DNA of 64,000 nt from the NCBI RefSeq assembly GCF_014023275.1, contig NZ_CP054698.1, forward strand, positions 5,727,001 to 5,791,000, in the 5' to 3' direction. Both the position numbers and the translations under genes were made by a program. This document shows positions 16,874-26,350 of this stretch, piece by piece. A model generated the notes under the pieces. That model had not been told where the DNA came from, did no database searches, and worked only from the letters and a program-made list of their open reading frames with translations. The DNA comes from Nostoc edaphicum CCNP1411 (lineage in GTDB: Bacteria; Cyanobacteriota; Cyanobacteriia; Cyanobacteriales; Nostocaceae). Every line of letters starts with the position of its first letter. Positions within the stretch are counted from its first letter, which is position 1.

Positions 16874-17000
16874 TACCGCAAGGCGGAATTAAAAATTAAA
16901 AATTAAAACAGCGTAAAGGTTTTGTTGATTGAGAATGGGTGGTTTATTTCCGCCGTGCTGTACTAGTGGTCTGTCCCATTAGCTCTGAAGGGTTATAAAA

Positions 17001-17057
17001 GTTTGTAGTAAGGACTTTAGTCCTGAATTTTTAAGCACTTAAGTGCTTACTACAAAC
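17001..17057. repeat. Nested palindrome (possible cruciform, dispersed-repeat type)
   Basis: Outer arms GTTTGTAGTAAG / CTTACTACAAAC (12 bp, perfect) enclose two smaller perfect hairpins: AGGACTTTAGTCCT (17011-17024) and AGCACTTAAGTGCT (17034-17047). No gene lies between 16874 and 17210; apart from short A/T repeats (16890-16910) this is the only structure I see there. Confidence 0.85.
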
Positions 17058-17210
17058 CTTGCAACACTATTTGTCTTCGATTTCAAAAGTTTGTAGTAGT
17101 TGATTGACTTTTTTAGTTGATTACTTTGTCCTAGTATCACAGACTTGATTGCGAGATTGATGGTAGTTTATTTTTGCACAAACTCCTTGATCCCAATCGC
17201 GATACAAACT

Positions 17211-17849
17211 ATGACACTCAATTTATATTTACTGCGACATGGAGAAACTACTTTTAGTCAAAGTGGTAATTTCTGCGGTGAAACTGATGCAGAGTTGACT
17301 TCTGAAGGGATGCAGATGGCAGAGAGTTTTGCCGATGTTTATCAAAAATTGAAGTGGGAGGCCGTTTATGTCAGCCCGATGAAGCGTGCAATTGCAACTG
17401 CCAAGCCATTTTGTGATGCTCTCGGTATGGATATGCAGTTGCGTGACGGACTTAGAGAAGGTAGTTACGGCGAATGGGAAACTAAGAGTAAATCGTTTGC
17501 CCAAGAGAATTACGCAGAAAACTATGTAAAATGGTTGACAGAACCCGCTTGGAATGCACCCAAAGGTGGAGAAACTGCGGTAGATATTGCTAACCGTTCT
17601 ATGCCTGTAATTGCTGAAATTCAAGAAAAATATCCGCACGGTAATGTTTTAGTAGTTTCCCATAAAGCCACGATTCGGATTACGCTTTGCAGTTTACTGG
17701 GAATTGATTTGGGACGCTATCGCTATCGGGTGAATATCTTGGTTGCATCGGTAAGTATGGTTAAATTTGACGTTCATGGGCCTTTGTTAGAAATATTAGG
17801 CGATCGACATCATATACCCGATCATATTCGCTCTCGTCCGGGAACATAA
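17211..17849 (+). CDS. Histidine phosphatase superfamily protein (phosphoglycerate-mutase-like)
   Basis: 212 residues. Branch 1 histidine phosphatase: nucleophile His in YLLRHGET, an Arg in SPMKRAIATA, general acid region REGSYGEWE, and second His in VLVVSHKATIRI. It hydrolyses small phosphate esters; the specific substrate (3-PGA, alpha-ribazole phosphate or sugar phosphate) cannot be told from sequence. The ATG at 17211 gives the standard MTLNLYLLRHGE start; 22 upstream in-frame codons are not family-like. Downstream are only a perfect hairpin and a repeat. Confidence 0.85.
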   Translation: MTLNLYLLRHGETTFSQSGNFCGETDAELTSEGMQMAESFADVYQKLKWEAVYVSPMKRAIATAKPFCDALGMDMQLRDGLREGSYGEWETKSKSFAQENYAENYVKWLTEPAWNAPKGGETAVDIANRSMPVIAEIQEKYPHGNVLVVSHKATIRITLCSLLGIDLGRYRYRVNILVASVSMVKFDVHGPLLEILGDRHHIPDHIRSRPGT

Positions 17850-17912
17850 TAGTCCCTACTAGGTATTGAGCCGAGATGCGCGACGTGAAAGTTGTGAAAA
17901 TTTGCGTTGTCC

Positions 17913-17945
17913 AGATCCCCGACTTCTTAAAGAAGTCGGGGATCT
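17913..17945. terminator. Perfect 16-bp hairpin after the phosphatase gene
   Basis: AGATCCCCGACTTCTT and its exact complement around a single A, followed by AATTTTTC on the plus strand. It could terminate the phosphatase transcript; the same sequence type is also a known dispersed palindrome in cyanobacteria, so it may be a repeat element instead. Confidence 0.65.
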
Positions 17946-17970
17946 AATTTTTCACGAATGATTTAGGACT

Positions 17971-18064
17971 GCTATAAGACCAAAACACTTGTAGAGACGG
18001 CGATTTATCGCGTCTTGAAAACCCACAATTTTGTACTATTAGCCCTTAACCCAAGCGTATTGTG
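17971..18064. repeat. Composite dispersed element with REP-like core (copy A)
   Basis: About 94 bases: TATAAGACCAAAACACTT, then the palindrome GAGACGGCGATTTATCGCGTC, then TTGAAAACCCACAATTTTGT and AGCCCTTAACCCAAGCGTATTG. Very similar to 34114-34216; 27397-27461 has its left part, and 23581-23720 contains a rearranged inverted copy. Confidence 0.88.
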
Positions 18065-18212
18065 CTATAAAAACCTTTTTAAAGAAAGGTTTCAGAATTT
18101 GTGTTGCCGAAACTGACAAAACAGGGATAGTTAATTACTGTAGATAGGAAATTTGTGTAGTAGTATATTGCCTAAAAAATTTGGCAAAGTATATTAAATA
18201 TTGAAGGAACTA

Positions 18213-18830
18213 CTAATCAAAGTCTGTCGGTAAATCTGGTTGGCGATAATGTTGAAAAAGTCGCGTGATTTGCGCTGGTGTCACACGTCCAATAGAAAGT
18301 TCTGGTAACCCATCTTCAGGAAAAAAACCTACATCTTCAGTTTCAATACTTGATGATGGAGAACCACCAATGAGTTCACAGTGAAAAAACAGTTTGTAGA
18401 CATAAAACGGCAATGGTGGATGTCCCTGTTTGTTTCTGTCATAGACTGCTAAAAGTTTAATAGCGCGTGCTTGATATCCAGATTCTTCATATACTTCTTT
18501 CACAACTACCTGACTAGGCGATTCACCAACATCAGCCCATCCACCAGGTAAACTCCAACAGCCGTCTACTCTTTCCTTGACTAACAATATAGTGTCATCA
18601 CGGAAAATAGCTGCCCGCACGTCAACTTTGGGAGTTGCATATCCTAGTTCACGGCTAAATAAATCGAGGATATAGCTGTGTTCTACATTCGAGTAAGTCG
18701 CCATAATTTCTGTGGCGATCGCTCGTAATTGTTTGTAACGTTCAATATCAAACACGCCCTCAGAATAAGTTAACCCATTTTGAGCGATCGCTTGTAATTT
18801 TTGCGCCCATTCCAGCCATTTAGGTTGCAT
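18213..18830 (-). CDS. Nudix hydrolase with N-terminal Nudix_N domain
   Basis: 205 residues. The N-terminal segment WLEWAQKLQAIAQNGLTYSE...FDIERYKQLRAIATEI matches the helical domain seen in YjhB/ADP-ribose-pyrophosphatase-like proteins (CDP-choline or nucleoside-diphosphate derivatives as substrates). The catalytic core follows: GGWADVGESPSQVVVKEVYEESGY fits the Nudix box G-x5-E-x7-RE-U-x-EE-x-G-U except that the Arg is Lys. PGGWADVGE and KLFFHCELIGG complete the fold. It probably hydrolyses a nucleoside-diphosphate-linked compound. Not obviously linked to neighbours. Confidence 0.85.
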   Translation of the reverse strand: MQPKWLEWAQKLQAIAQNGLTYSEGVFDIERYKQLRAIATEIMATYSNVEHSYILDLFSRELGYATPKVDVRAAIFRDDTILLVKERVDGCWSLPGGWADVGESPSQVVVKEVYEESGYQARAIKLLAVYDRNKQGHPPLPFYVYKLFFHCELIGGSPSSSIETEDVGFFPEDGLPELSIGRVTPAQITRLFQHYRQPDLPTDFD

Positions 18831-18934
18831 ATCTTTTTCTCATGTAGTGGCTTAGGTATTGGGAAAAGGTGACAGGTAATAGGAAATAATCTGTACCCTG
18901 TAACCTGTACCCTATTCCCTTCCCCAATCCTTAA

Positions 18935-20137
18935 TTACGCATCATCTAAAGCTGCAATTCCAGGCAATACCTTACCTTCAAGTAACTCCAAGCTAGCGCC
19001 GCCGCCGGTGGAGATGTGGCTCATTTGATCGGCTAAACCAACCTTTTCCACAGCCGCTACTGAGTCGCCACCGCCAATGATGGTTGTTGTGCCAGTTTTA
19101 CCGATTTCTGCAAGGGTATGAGCGATCGCTTCCGTACCTTTCGCAAACTTATCAAACTCAAACACACCCATTGGCCCGTTCCAAATTACCGTTTTGGTAT
19201 CTGCAAGGGCTTCTTGGAAAAATTTCACCGAGTCTGGCCCAATATCCAAACCCATCCAACCATCGGGGATATTCTCAATGCTAACGGTTTGAGAATTGGC
19301 ATCAGGGGCAAAGTTATCTGCCAATACCACATCTGTAGGAAGCAATAAAGCAACGCCTCGTTCCTTAGCCTTAGCTTCCAAAGATTTCGCTAGTTCCAGC
19401 TTGTCTTCTTCTACCAACGACTTACCAACATTCAAACCACGGGCTTTGTAGAAGGTGAAAATCATCCCACCGCCGATGATCAGCTTGTCGCACTTCTCCA
19501 ACAGGGTTTCAATTACGCCAATTTTGCTGGAAACTTTGGAACCGCCAATAATTGCCGCCAAAGGACGTTGGGGATTTTCAATGGCGTTTTGCAGATATTG
19601 CAATTCCTTCTCAACCAAATATCCAGCCACAGAAGGGCTGAGGAATTTAGTCACACCTTCAGTAGAAGCATGGGCGCGGTGTGCAGTACCAAAAGCATCA
19701 TTTACATAAAAGTCAGCATTAGCTGCCAACTTTTTCGCAAATTCTGGGTCGTTTTTCTCTTCTTCTTTGTAAAAACGGACATTTTCGAGTAACAGCACTT
19801 GGCCATTTTGCAAAGCGGCAACTTTCGCTGCAACTTCATCGCCGATGGAGTCATCAGTTTTAATGACTTCTTGCCCCAGTAACTCAGAGAGACGCTTGGC
19901 AACGGGAGTTAGGCGTAATTTGTCATCCACACCCTTGGGACGGCCAAAATGGCTGGCGAGAATGACCTTAGCTCCCTTCTGCGTCAAATCTTGGATGGTT
20001 GGTAGAGCGGCGCGAATGCGAGTATCGTCGGTAATGTTGCCTTGATCGTCCACAGGCACGTTAAAGTCAACCCGCACTAAAGCACGTTTCCCAGAGATAT
20101 CAGCCGAAGATAAACTTGCTAAACTTTTTTTGGACAC
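18935..20137 (-). CDS. pgk: Phosphoglycerate kinase
   Basis: 400 residues, normal length. Converts 1,3-bisphosphoglycerate + ADP to 3-phosphoglycerate + ATP in glycolysis and runs in reverse in the Calvin cycle; cytosolic. Clear signatures: [20 protein letters not shown] (substrate-binding), [59 protein letters not shown] and [11 protein letters not shown] with [12 protein letters not shown]. The start is a GTG (20137-20135) with AGGAGA eight to nine bases upstream. A heptamer-rich gap separates it from the Nudix gene. Confidence 0.98.
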   Translation of the reverse strand: MSKKSLASLSSADISGKRALVRVDFNVPVDDQGNITDDTRIRAALPTIQDLTQKGAKVILASHFGRPKGVDDKLRLTPVAKRLSELLGQEVIKTDDSIGDEVAAKVAALQNGQVLLLENVRFYKEEEKNDPEFAKKLAANADFYVNDAFGTAHRAHASTEGVTKFLSPSVAGYLVEKELQYLQNAIENPQRPLAAIIGGSKVSSKIGVIETLLEKCDKLIIGGGMIFTFYKARGLNVGKSLVEEDKLELAKSLEAKAKERGVALLLPTDVVLADNFAPDANSQTVSIENIPDGWMGLDIGPDSVKFFQEALADTKTVIWNGPMGVFEFDKFAKGTEAIAHTLAEIGKTGTTTIIGGGDSVAAVEKVGLADQMSHISTGGGASLELLEGKVLPGIAALDDA

Positions 20138-20217
20138 ACCAAACTCTCCTGATTGCCTTTTTGTTATTGTTTTGAAAGTAGAACCATCAAGATTTTACCG
20201 GAGTCAGGGGTACCCAA

Positions 20218-20634
20218 GTGACAGATATATTTAAGACGGTATTATTTCCTATCGATCAAAGTCGGGAAACGCGGGAAGCTGCTGACGTTGTTACCAACGT
20301 AGTTAAAAAGTACAGCAGTCGCTTGGTGCTGCTGTCTGTGGTAGAAGAACCACCTCCAGATGCGCCTAGTGCCGATCCGATGGTGTCGCCAGAGGTAGTT
20401 GCCAAACTGCTACAAAATGCCCAATCTTTATTTTCTGAGCAAGGAATTCAATCTGAAATCCTGGAAAGGCAAGGTAAACCAGCTTTTACTATCTGCGATG
20501 TTGCTGATGAAATTGGGGCAGATTTAATTATCATGGGCTGTCGGGGTCTAGGCTTGACTGAAGAGGGAGCAGATGATAGTGTTACCACCCGCGTGATTAA
20601 CCTTTCCCCTTGCCCAGTGCTGATTGTGCCTTAG
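20218..20634 (+). CDS. Universal stress protein, UspA family
   Basis: 138 residues with GTG start, divergent from pgk across 80 bases. USP fold: VLFPIDQSRETREAADVV at the N-terminus, GKPAFTICDVADEIGADLII, and the C-terminal nucleotide-loop region MGCRGLGLTEEGADDSVTTR ending CPVLIVP. The ATP-binding pattern G-x2-G-x9-G-S/T is imperfect: Asp replaces the third Gly (GCRG...DDSV), so ATP binding may be weak. Function is a general stress role by family. Confidence 0.85.
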   Translation: MTDIFKTVLFPIDQSRETREAADVVTNVVKKYSSRLVLLSVVEEPPPDAPSADPMVSPEVVAKLLQNAQSLFSEQGIQSEILERQGKPAFTICDVADEIGADLIIMGCRGLGLTEEGADDSVTTRVINLSPCPVLIVP

Positions 20635-20788
20635 AAGTGTGTTGCTCAATACTAGTGAATTTGTAGTTGTAGTGCGATCGCTAAAAAATTTCTCCGATTG
20701 TTCCAAAAAGGCGGCTGGGGTAAGGTTGTCCTAGATTTAGTGATGCTAAATATGGGCATCTAGTTTTAGCCTTAATCGAGCATTATTG

Positions 20789-20822
20789 CCTCCTGACTCC
20801 TGCCTCCTGCCTCCTGCCTCCT
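20789..20822. repeat. STRR heptamers CTCCTGC
   Basis: About four and a half CTCCTGC/CTCCTGA units immediately after the USP gene and touching the end of the convergent CPBP gene, whose stop codon lies at its last base. Confidence 0.8.
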
Positions 20823-23350
20823 TACTGAATTTTGTGATGATTATCTAATTTTCTAATTCCTCCAAAAACAATTAACCAAACTACTACTACAACCCAGTGA
20901 ATTAAAACTATTACAAACAAAGATCCTGTTAGGGTATATGCAACAGTACATATAATTCCTAAAAATGCAGTTAAAACAAGAAAAACATGATTATAAAATG
21001 TGGATATTCCAGCTTTAAAAAATGTTTTAGCATTCAATGGATGATACAAAATAAATAATAATAGACTCACTATTGCCCACAAAGACCATTGGAGCCAATT
21101 GTTGATTTCGCTAGGATGAGGAAGCAAAAAAATGCGAAAAAATAGTTCTTCAATAATTGCAGGTAAAAATAGACAACGCAATATTAACAAGCATTTATCA
21201 ATCCAACTTGCAGACCAAACTTCTATCTGTAAAAATCCAAATTTCCAACCATAAGGTATAGCAATAATACTATAAATTATCAGCAATACAACAACAACAA
21301 ACCAATCTTTTAGCCTCGGAACTGCTAAGGATGCTAAAGTGCGATTTAAAAGAATTGAAAGTGGTGAAATATTGGTAAAGGGAATCTTAACTTGTCCCAG
21401 AAGTACTGTTGGGGCAATGGGTGTAATATTAGGTTCCCAACCACCAACTTGATTAGTCCGCAATACTTGCATAATTGCACCATGCTTTAAAAATATTGCG
21501 GCAAGGTCGTCGTGTGCAAGTCTAGGCATTATTGTTCGCCATGTTGTCAAACCAGCCCAAATACTACGATCTTGAAATGCTGCCGTCGTTTTTCCTATGC
21601 CCGTACCTGCGAGTATACCTGCTTGACTTTGCCAATCAGCGCGAACTATACCCAAGGGTGCTAATTGTTGTTCTAAAGATTGACCTAATTCAACTAGCTG
21701 CTGAAAGCGTAATGTTTGCGGGTGATTGGGGTTTGTGCGTACCCAAGTTTGAATTTGAGGAGTTGTAGCAATTTGGTTTTTAATTGCCAGTATTGCCGCA
21801 TAAAGTGCTTGGCTTGCGTCTTGGACACATGAAGTTGCAGGTGACACCATTGCGCCACCAGTTCCATCGCCAACCCGATAACGTGCCATTGTTACCTTTA
21901 ATTGTTGCTGGAATTCTTCTAAAGGTGAAATTTTAACACCATCAAAATCATAATCCTGCGTTACAGGGTCGAATTTGATGAGAATATCCGATACTGGGCG
22001 TGTTGCTAACCAACCACGTTGTAAATTACCCATATAATCAGCCCATGTATGCGTTCCGGCAATAATTCCATCGGGGTTATGAGCATAAATTTGGTGGTAT
22101 TTAGTCTCAAAGCGTAATTCGTTAGTAAACTCATCGCGGACAACTTCTGCAATTCCAAAAGCAAAATGTCCGGTGATAGTATAAGGTACTCCCACTGATT
22201 CACCTTTACTTCCGCCAATTCCACCAAATAGGTGTAGAACAATAGCTTTATTGCCTTCTTGCCATGTTGATATAGATTGATTAAGTAAATTTTGCGTTTC
22301 TACAGGTTTTAATAATACAGTATTCAATTTACCTTTATTTTTCTCGGTATTTTGCCAATTTACATCTCGGATGTAATTTAGCCCTAATTCTTCACCAGTA
22401 ATGATTTGACGGGGTTGAATTTGAAATAGAGAACGAGGTGCAAGTGCGCCTACGGTAAATACACCCTTTGCATCGGGAGCGCCATAAATATACCACCCAT
22501 CTTCACCAGCAGGTGATTGTTCGATTTGCTGCAAACTTGAAGGAGCAAAATTTCGCTGATCTATTATTTGTTGGGGAATACGAATAGTTTCTTGAAGAAC
22601 ATCAAACTTATTTGAAATCGGATTATAATGCTTTACTAAAAAATAATCGTTATCCTGTTTTGGCTCTGGAGATAAACTATTTTTATAACTAGATTTAATC
22701 GGTTTAACTATTTTTACCAATCCATAAAATCTACCAGTTGCCAAAATAGGTTCGCGTTCAATTTGCAAAATAGCTTTTTCTTTACTTGCATCAATGATTG
22801 TACTTGAATCTAAAGCAACAATTGTTTCATCATCAGGATTTGCACCAGCCAAAGAGCGTAAAATCCCTACCTGACGAACTCCATTTAGTCGAAAAGGATG
22901 AATATTTCCTTGTTTTTGACTTTTAATCACTTCAGGAGTGAAATTTATATCTTGTGTTACCGCTTGATCGAAAGCAAGCAAATCTTTATTCTTTTTCCAC
23001 TCCAAACGCACAATTTTACCTACCAATTTTTGGGCTGTAGGTGGTGCATATTGAATTTCTATCCACACCCAATCTAAACCATCTTTTAATTGCTGTTTCG
23101 TTGGTAAAATTAACCTTCCTACCCAGTCGCCAATAGGTTTATAAATGTTTGCAGATGGAATTTGGGCAACGGGATAAAAATCAGATTGATTAAATTTTTG
23201 TTGAATATGGATTGCGTAATTGCTTTCTTGCTGTAATAACTGGGGTTGTGTTGAGGAAAGTTGCCAGATTGCAATTACTGCTATGAACACTAGCGGTAAA
23301 AATCTCGTAAATATTAGCCTTGTTTTTCGACTCAATCCACGGAAAATCAT
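20822..23350 (-). CDS. Large membrane protein with C-terminal CPBP (CAAX-protease-like) domain
   Basis: 842 residues, far longer than a usual CPBP protein (about 200-300). N-terminus has one hydrophobic anchor (FLPLVFIAVIAIWQL, about 17-31), then about 640 residues, probably extracytoplasmic, of a region I do not recognise beyond cyanobacterial homologues; it includes GGIGGSKGESVGVPYTITGHF, HQIYAHNPDGIIAGTHTWADY and RVGDGTGG. The last ~170 residues are membrane helices with the CPBP motifs: EELFFRIFL (Glu734, Glu735, Arg), H770 in LYHPLN and H818 in LIHWV. These residues fit an intramembrane metalloprotease of the Abi/CAAX class. The role of the large N-terminal part (possible substrate binding) is inferred. 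Confidence 0.75.
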   Translation of the reverse strand: MIFRGLSRKTRLIFTRFLPLVFIAVIAIWQLSSTQPQLLQQESNYAIHIQQKFNQSDFYPVAQIPSANIYKPIGDWVGRLILPTKQQLKDGLDWVWIEIQYAPPTAQKLVGKIVRLEWKKNKDLLAFDQAVTQDINFTPEVIKSQKQGNIHPFRLNGVRQVGILRSLAGANPDDETIVALDSSTIIDASKEKAILQIEREPILATGRFYGLVKIVKPIKSSYKNSLSPEPKQDNDYFLVKHYNPISNKFDVLQETIRIPQQIIDQRNFAPSSLQQIEQSPAGEDGWYIYGAPDAKGVFTVGALAPRSLFQIQPRQIITGEELGLNYIRDVNWQNTEKNKGKLNTVLLKPVETQNLLNQSISTWQEGNKAIVLHLFGGIGGSKGESVGVPYTITGHFAFGIAEVVRDEFTNELRFETKYHQIYAHNPDGIIAGTHTWADYMGNLQRGWLATRPVSDILIKFDPVTQDYDFDGVKISPLEEFQQQLKVTMARYRVGDGTGGAMVSPATSCVQDASQALYAAILAIKNQIATTPQIQTWVRTNPNHPQTLRFQQLVELGQSLEQQLAPLGIVRADWQSQAGILAGTGIGKTTAAFQDRSIWAGLTTWRTIMPRLAHDDLAAIFLKHGAIMQVLRTNQVGGWEPNITPIAPTVLLGQVKIPFTNISPLSILLNRTLASLAVPRLKDWFVVVVLLIIYSIIAIPYGWKFGFLQIEVWSASWIDKCLLILRCLFLPAIIEELFFRIFLLPHPSEINNWLQWSLWAIVSLLLFILYHPLNAKTFFKAGISTFYNHVFLVLTAFLGIICTVAYTLTGSLFVIVLIHWVVVVVWLIVFGGIRKLDNHHKIQ

Positions 23351-23454
23351 ATATTATCAGCAACGAAAACCTGCTGATAATCTTACTCTGAAATATACTG
23401 TTTTGAGTATTTGCTGTAAAGGATTGACAAATAAAAAAGACTAAACTAATTCTT

Positions 23455-23510
23455 GTGGGGTGGGCATCTTGCCCGCCCTATGAACTGGGCGGGCAAGATG
23501 CCCACCCCAC
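23455..23510. repeat. 24-bp perfect inverted repeat with 8-base loop
   Basis: GTGGGGTGGGCATCTTGCCC GCCC and its exact complement flank TATGAACT. GC-rich arms in an AT-rich gap and no T run, so it is probably a mobile palindrome of the kind dispersed in cyanobacteria, perhaps usable as a terminator for transcripts from 23351-23450. Confidence 0.85.
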
Positions 23511-23580
23511 GATATTGGATAATTTATTTCTTGGAAGTCTCTAATCCAGGACTATTTCATCCTAAATGTAGGCGATATAT

Positions 23581-23720
23581 CAATACAATTGGGTTTTCGA
23601 GACGCGATAAATCGCCGTCTCTACAAGTGTTTTGGGCGATATATGACAATAGGTTTGGGTTAAGGGTTATTGGTGTAGAGAATTGGTTTTTAAAGACGCG
23701 ATTTATCGCATCTCTACATT
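23581..23720. repeat. Composite dispersed element, rearranged inverted copy (copy B)
   Basis: Starting CAATACAATTGGGTTTTCGA, it carries GAGACGCGATAAATCGCCGTC, CTCTACAAGTGTTTTG, then GGGTTAAGGGTTATTG, and a second palindrome arm AAAGACGCGATTTATCGCAT. Inverted relative to the copies at 17971 and 34114. Together with the hairpins at 23455 and 23751, it accounts for most of the 485-base gap 23351-23835. Confidence 0.8.
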
Positions 23721-23750
23721 CTTTTTCACCAAATATCTAATGACAAACAG

Positions 23751-23787
23751 AAAGTTCTGAGCGTTGGCTTCCAACGCTCAGAACTTT
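23751..23787. terminator. 17-bp hairpin after the GDYXXLXY gene
   Basis: AAAGTTCTGAGCGTTGG and its complement, 3-base loop CTT, 48 bases beyond the stop of the minus-strand gene. Strong stem; only a short T tract follows on the minus strand. Confidence 0.65.
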
Positions 23788-23835
23788 GGAAATAAACTTG
23801 GCGTGTAAACATGCAATGTTTATTTGCCTAACAGC

Positions 23836-24546
23836 TTAAAAGCGATAGTTGCGATCGCGCACCCACATACTAACTGGCACTGCTTTACCCTGTGGATCTA
23901 CTTTCGCCTTTACCACAATGGGTGGTACTTGTCCCCTGCGGGCGCGTTGTGCTTGCAAGTCGTTCCGAATCTGCTGACGTTGGTTTTCTGGGATGTAATA
24001 TGTTTCCAAACCGTAGTTAACAGAGCCATCCTGATAAACACCTTTTAAGGCTACTTGGTTGGCTCTAAGAGTCGTGGGGCGATCGCTAGTTACTCGTAAT
24101 GGTCTCCAAGCTCTAGGAACACCGCTACCAGAGGATAGTTGCTCTTGCAAGATCACATAGATGTTAGTTCCTTCAGGCAATCTTCTGCCACTTCCACGGC
24201 CTTTGCTGACTAATGGTTGCCAACCAGGCAGTCTGCTCAAATTTGCGGTACGGGATATGTTGTAATCTAACGCTAAGGTGTTACCTTGAAGCACATTGCT
24301 AGGATCTACAGGTACGGTTTGCAAAATCACCGTCTTACCTGTCACATCTGTATAAACAGCTTGGGCTGGTACTGCCATAATTAACCCCGTTTGCAGCGCC
24401 AGGGGAGCTAGTAATCGCCAAAAAGGTAAGGGCTTATTCGATTTTTGTTCAGTGGCAATCAAGTAATCCCGAAAAGTCACCTTACTGGAGAATTCGGCTT
24501 CGGGAGACAAGGTTTTATTTTTAGATTCAGAAGAACTATTAGTCAT
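23836..24546 (-). CDS. GDYXXLXY domain protein
   Basis: 236 residues from the ATG at 24546 (an in-frame TTG-type start farther up is less likely). Charged N-terminus, one trans-membrane helix (LLAPLALQTGLIMAVPAQAV), then the typical segment QGNTLALDYNISR that corresponds to the GDYxxLxY signature (here GNTLALDY), and the Tyr-rich ending GLETYYIPENQRQQI...VSMWVRDRNYRF. Function unknown; in many bacteria this family sits next to DUF2157 proteins, as here (gene just upstream on the same strand). Probably a membrane-associated complex. Confidence 0.75.
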   Translation of the reverse strand: MTNSSSESKNKTLSPEAEFSSKVTFRDYLIATEQKSNKPLPFWRLLAPLALQTGLIMAVPAQAVYTDVTGKTVILQTVPVDPSNVLQGNTLALDYNISRTANLSRLPGWQPLVSKGRGSGRRLPEGTNIYVILQEQLSSGSGVPRAWRPLRVTSDRPTTLRANQVALKGVYQDGSVNYGLETYYIPENQRQQIRNDLQAQRARRGQVPPIVVKAKVDPQGKAVPVSMWVRDRNYRF

Positions 24547-24645
24547 GAGCGTAGTCCTAAAAAGCAGAGGTCTTGAGGAGGTCAAAGTAATGAGATTAGG
24601 ACTGACGCAGAGAAACTTTAAAAACTTTAACTTACAGAGATTTTC

Positions 24646-24681
24646 AGTTAGGAGTTAGGAGTTAAGAGTTAGGAGTTAGGA
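24646..24681. repeat. STRR heptamers TTAGGAG
   Basis: Five units (AGTTAGG / AGTTAAG) between the DUF2157 and GDYXXLXY genes. A second short tandem, CTGACTCCTGAATT twice, lies at 24746-24783. Confidence 0.8.
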
Positions 24682-24796
24682 ATCATTCAATTTTAGATTT
24701 GGAGTTTTGGATTGAAGAAAAAATCTAAAATTTAAGTGAAATTTTCCTGAATTCTGACTCCTGAATTCTGACTCCTGAATTCTTTCATCTTTTGCA

Positions 24797-26212
24797 CTAC
24801 TTTTTACTTGTAGAGCTACCACCAGGTAAGCGGCGTTCAAACCAGAGTCCAGCGCTAATTAAAGCAGAACCGCACAGGACGAAGACCAAAGACTTAAAAA
24901 GTAAGTCTGTATCGTACTCCTGCACGCGACTGATAATTTGCAGTGTTAATAACAGCATACCGCCCCAAAAGGAACTTCTGTTGCTTAATTTCAATCCTTC
25001 TTGAATTAGTCCCCAAGCTAATGTTGCAAGAAGTACATTGAAAATAAAAATGCCAAGTTCATCAATTCGGCTGATAGTTTGATGCCAAAAAGGTACTAGG
25101 GTAATAAAGACAAGAAAGGTACTAATGACAGCAGTCGTGAAAATTACTTCTCGACGCGGAGGGTTATTTCTTTGGCGCAGTAGAAACAACCATTGCAATA
25201 CCGCCAAGCCGCTGAGAATCCCCAAATCGATGATCGGCAGAGACTCGAACAAGTTTGTCAAATTCGTTGGCTGATTAAAACTATATGGAGATTCCCAGAC
25301 CCAACGAAAAGACAGAATATAAAAGACAACGCCGAAGCTTACCAACGCTAAATTACGGGCTAGAGATTGAAACAACCTGTAATTTATGGTTGGAAACAGC
25401 AGGTCATCATAACTCCAGAATAATGCAGGTGGGAGTGCAAAAGCAAAAGATGCCACCCAAGGGGCTATATCAGCATAATTCAGCAGTGGCAGAGGATTAA
25501 GGTTGGCTTGTAAGGAGCTAGCAAAAACAAAGGCTGCTAGACCAAAAATCCAACGCGATCGACAGAAGTAGGCTAAGGGTACAAATACCAGCCATGCCAA
25601 CAATGGCATATGCTGGACTACTAGACGCGACCAAGTTAACTCACCTGAAGCGTACCACAAGTCTTCTAATCCCGTCCAATAACCAATTTCCACGAGGACA
25701 ATTGACAGAACTCCTAAAGAATTTAAGGACAAACTGAAGGCCATCACCACAACACCCAACCCCCAGGCGAGAAACAGTTGGGAAGCTGAACCAGTGATAT
25801 TGAACATCTGGGCCATTAGCAGTAAATTTGCACCGAAGATGAAGGCGCTTAAAATTAGCAACCCTTCTCCCAGTATGCGTTTGCTTCGTTCTGGCTTCTT
25901 TCCTTCAGGTGGTCTCCAACTGTAAAATCCAGTGATTGCGATCGCAAAAAACAAACTTATCATCAGAATAAATTTGACTTCTCGCGATCCTCCTTGCCAG
26001 TTTCCTGATACAAAGGTAATTATGCCTAAGCATAAAAGTATGCTGCCTATAGCGATCGCGATCGCTTTGTTGCGATCGCGTGCAGCAGCTTCCAGGTTTT
26101 TAAATTGATAACGCTCTGCTATTTGCTCATATTGCGAAGAACTAATTAATCCTTCATCCCTCCATAGTTGTGCTTGTTTGCGTAATTTTTCCTGAAAACT
26201 ATCTAAGAACAT
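24797..26212 (-). CDS. DUF2157 multi-pass membrane protein
   Basis: 471 residues from ATG 26212, which is preceded by AGAAGG. The N-terminal helical domain (LRKQAQLWRDEGLISSSQYEQIAERY) is the DUF2157 hallmark. About 12 trans-membrane helices follow (for example AIAIAIGSILLCLGIITFV, FILMISLFFAIAITGFY, GLLILSAFIFGANLLL, and LLALTLQII-like segments). Function unknown. It probably forms a unit with the downstream GDYXXLXY gene, 250 bases away on the same strand. Confidence 0.85.
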   Translation of the reverse strand: MFLDSFQEKLRKQAQLWRDEGLISSSQYEQIAERYQFKNLEAAARDRNKAIAIAIGSILLCLGIITFVSGNWQGGSREVKFILMISLFFAIAITGFYSWRPPEGKKPERSKRILGEGLLILSAFIFGANLLLMAQMFNITGSASQLFLAWGLGVVVMAFSLSLNSLGVLSIVLVEIGYWTGLEDLWYASGELTWSRLVVQHMPLLAWLVFVPLAYFCRSRWIFGLAAFVFASSLQANLNPLPLLNYADIAPWVASFAFALPPALFWSYDDLLFPTINYRLFQSLARNLALVSFGVVFYILSFRWVWESPYSFNQPTNLTNLFESLPIIDLGILSGLAVLQWLFLLRQRNNPPRREVIFTTAVISTFLVFITLVPFWHQTISRIDELGIFIFNVLLATLAWGLIQEGLKLSNRSSFWGGMLLLTLQIISRVQEYDTDLLFKSLVFVLCGSALISAGLWFERRLPGGSSTSKK

Positions 26213-26350
26213 GACCTTCTCCGGTGCAGTGGGGTAGCTTGGCCATTGCGATCCCAATGGCGGTCATTATATTTTGAGTATGAAGCCAAAAGCCTTAATT
26301 ACATTGTTCTTGTGTAACAGTTTTATTTGGATTGTGATACAACCTATAAA

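Noticed and set aside
23453..23740. 95-residue plus-strand frame
   Set aside because: Runs through the 24-bp hairpin and composite repeat; not gene-like.
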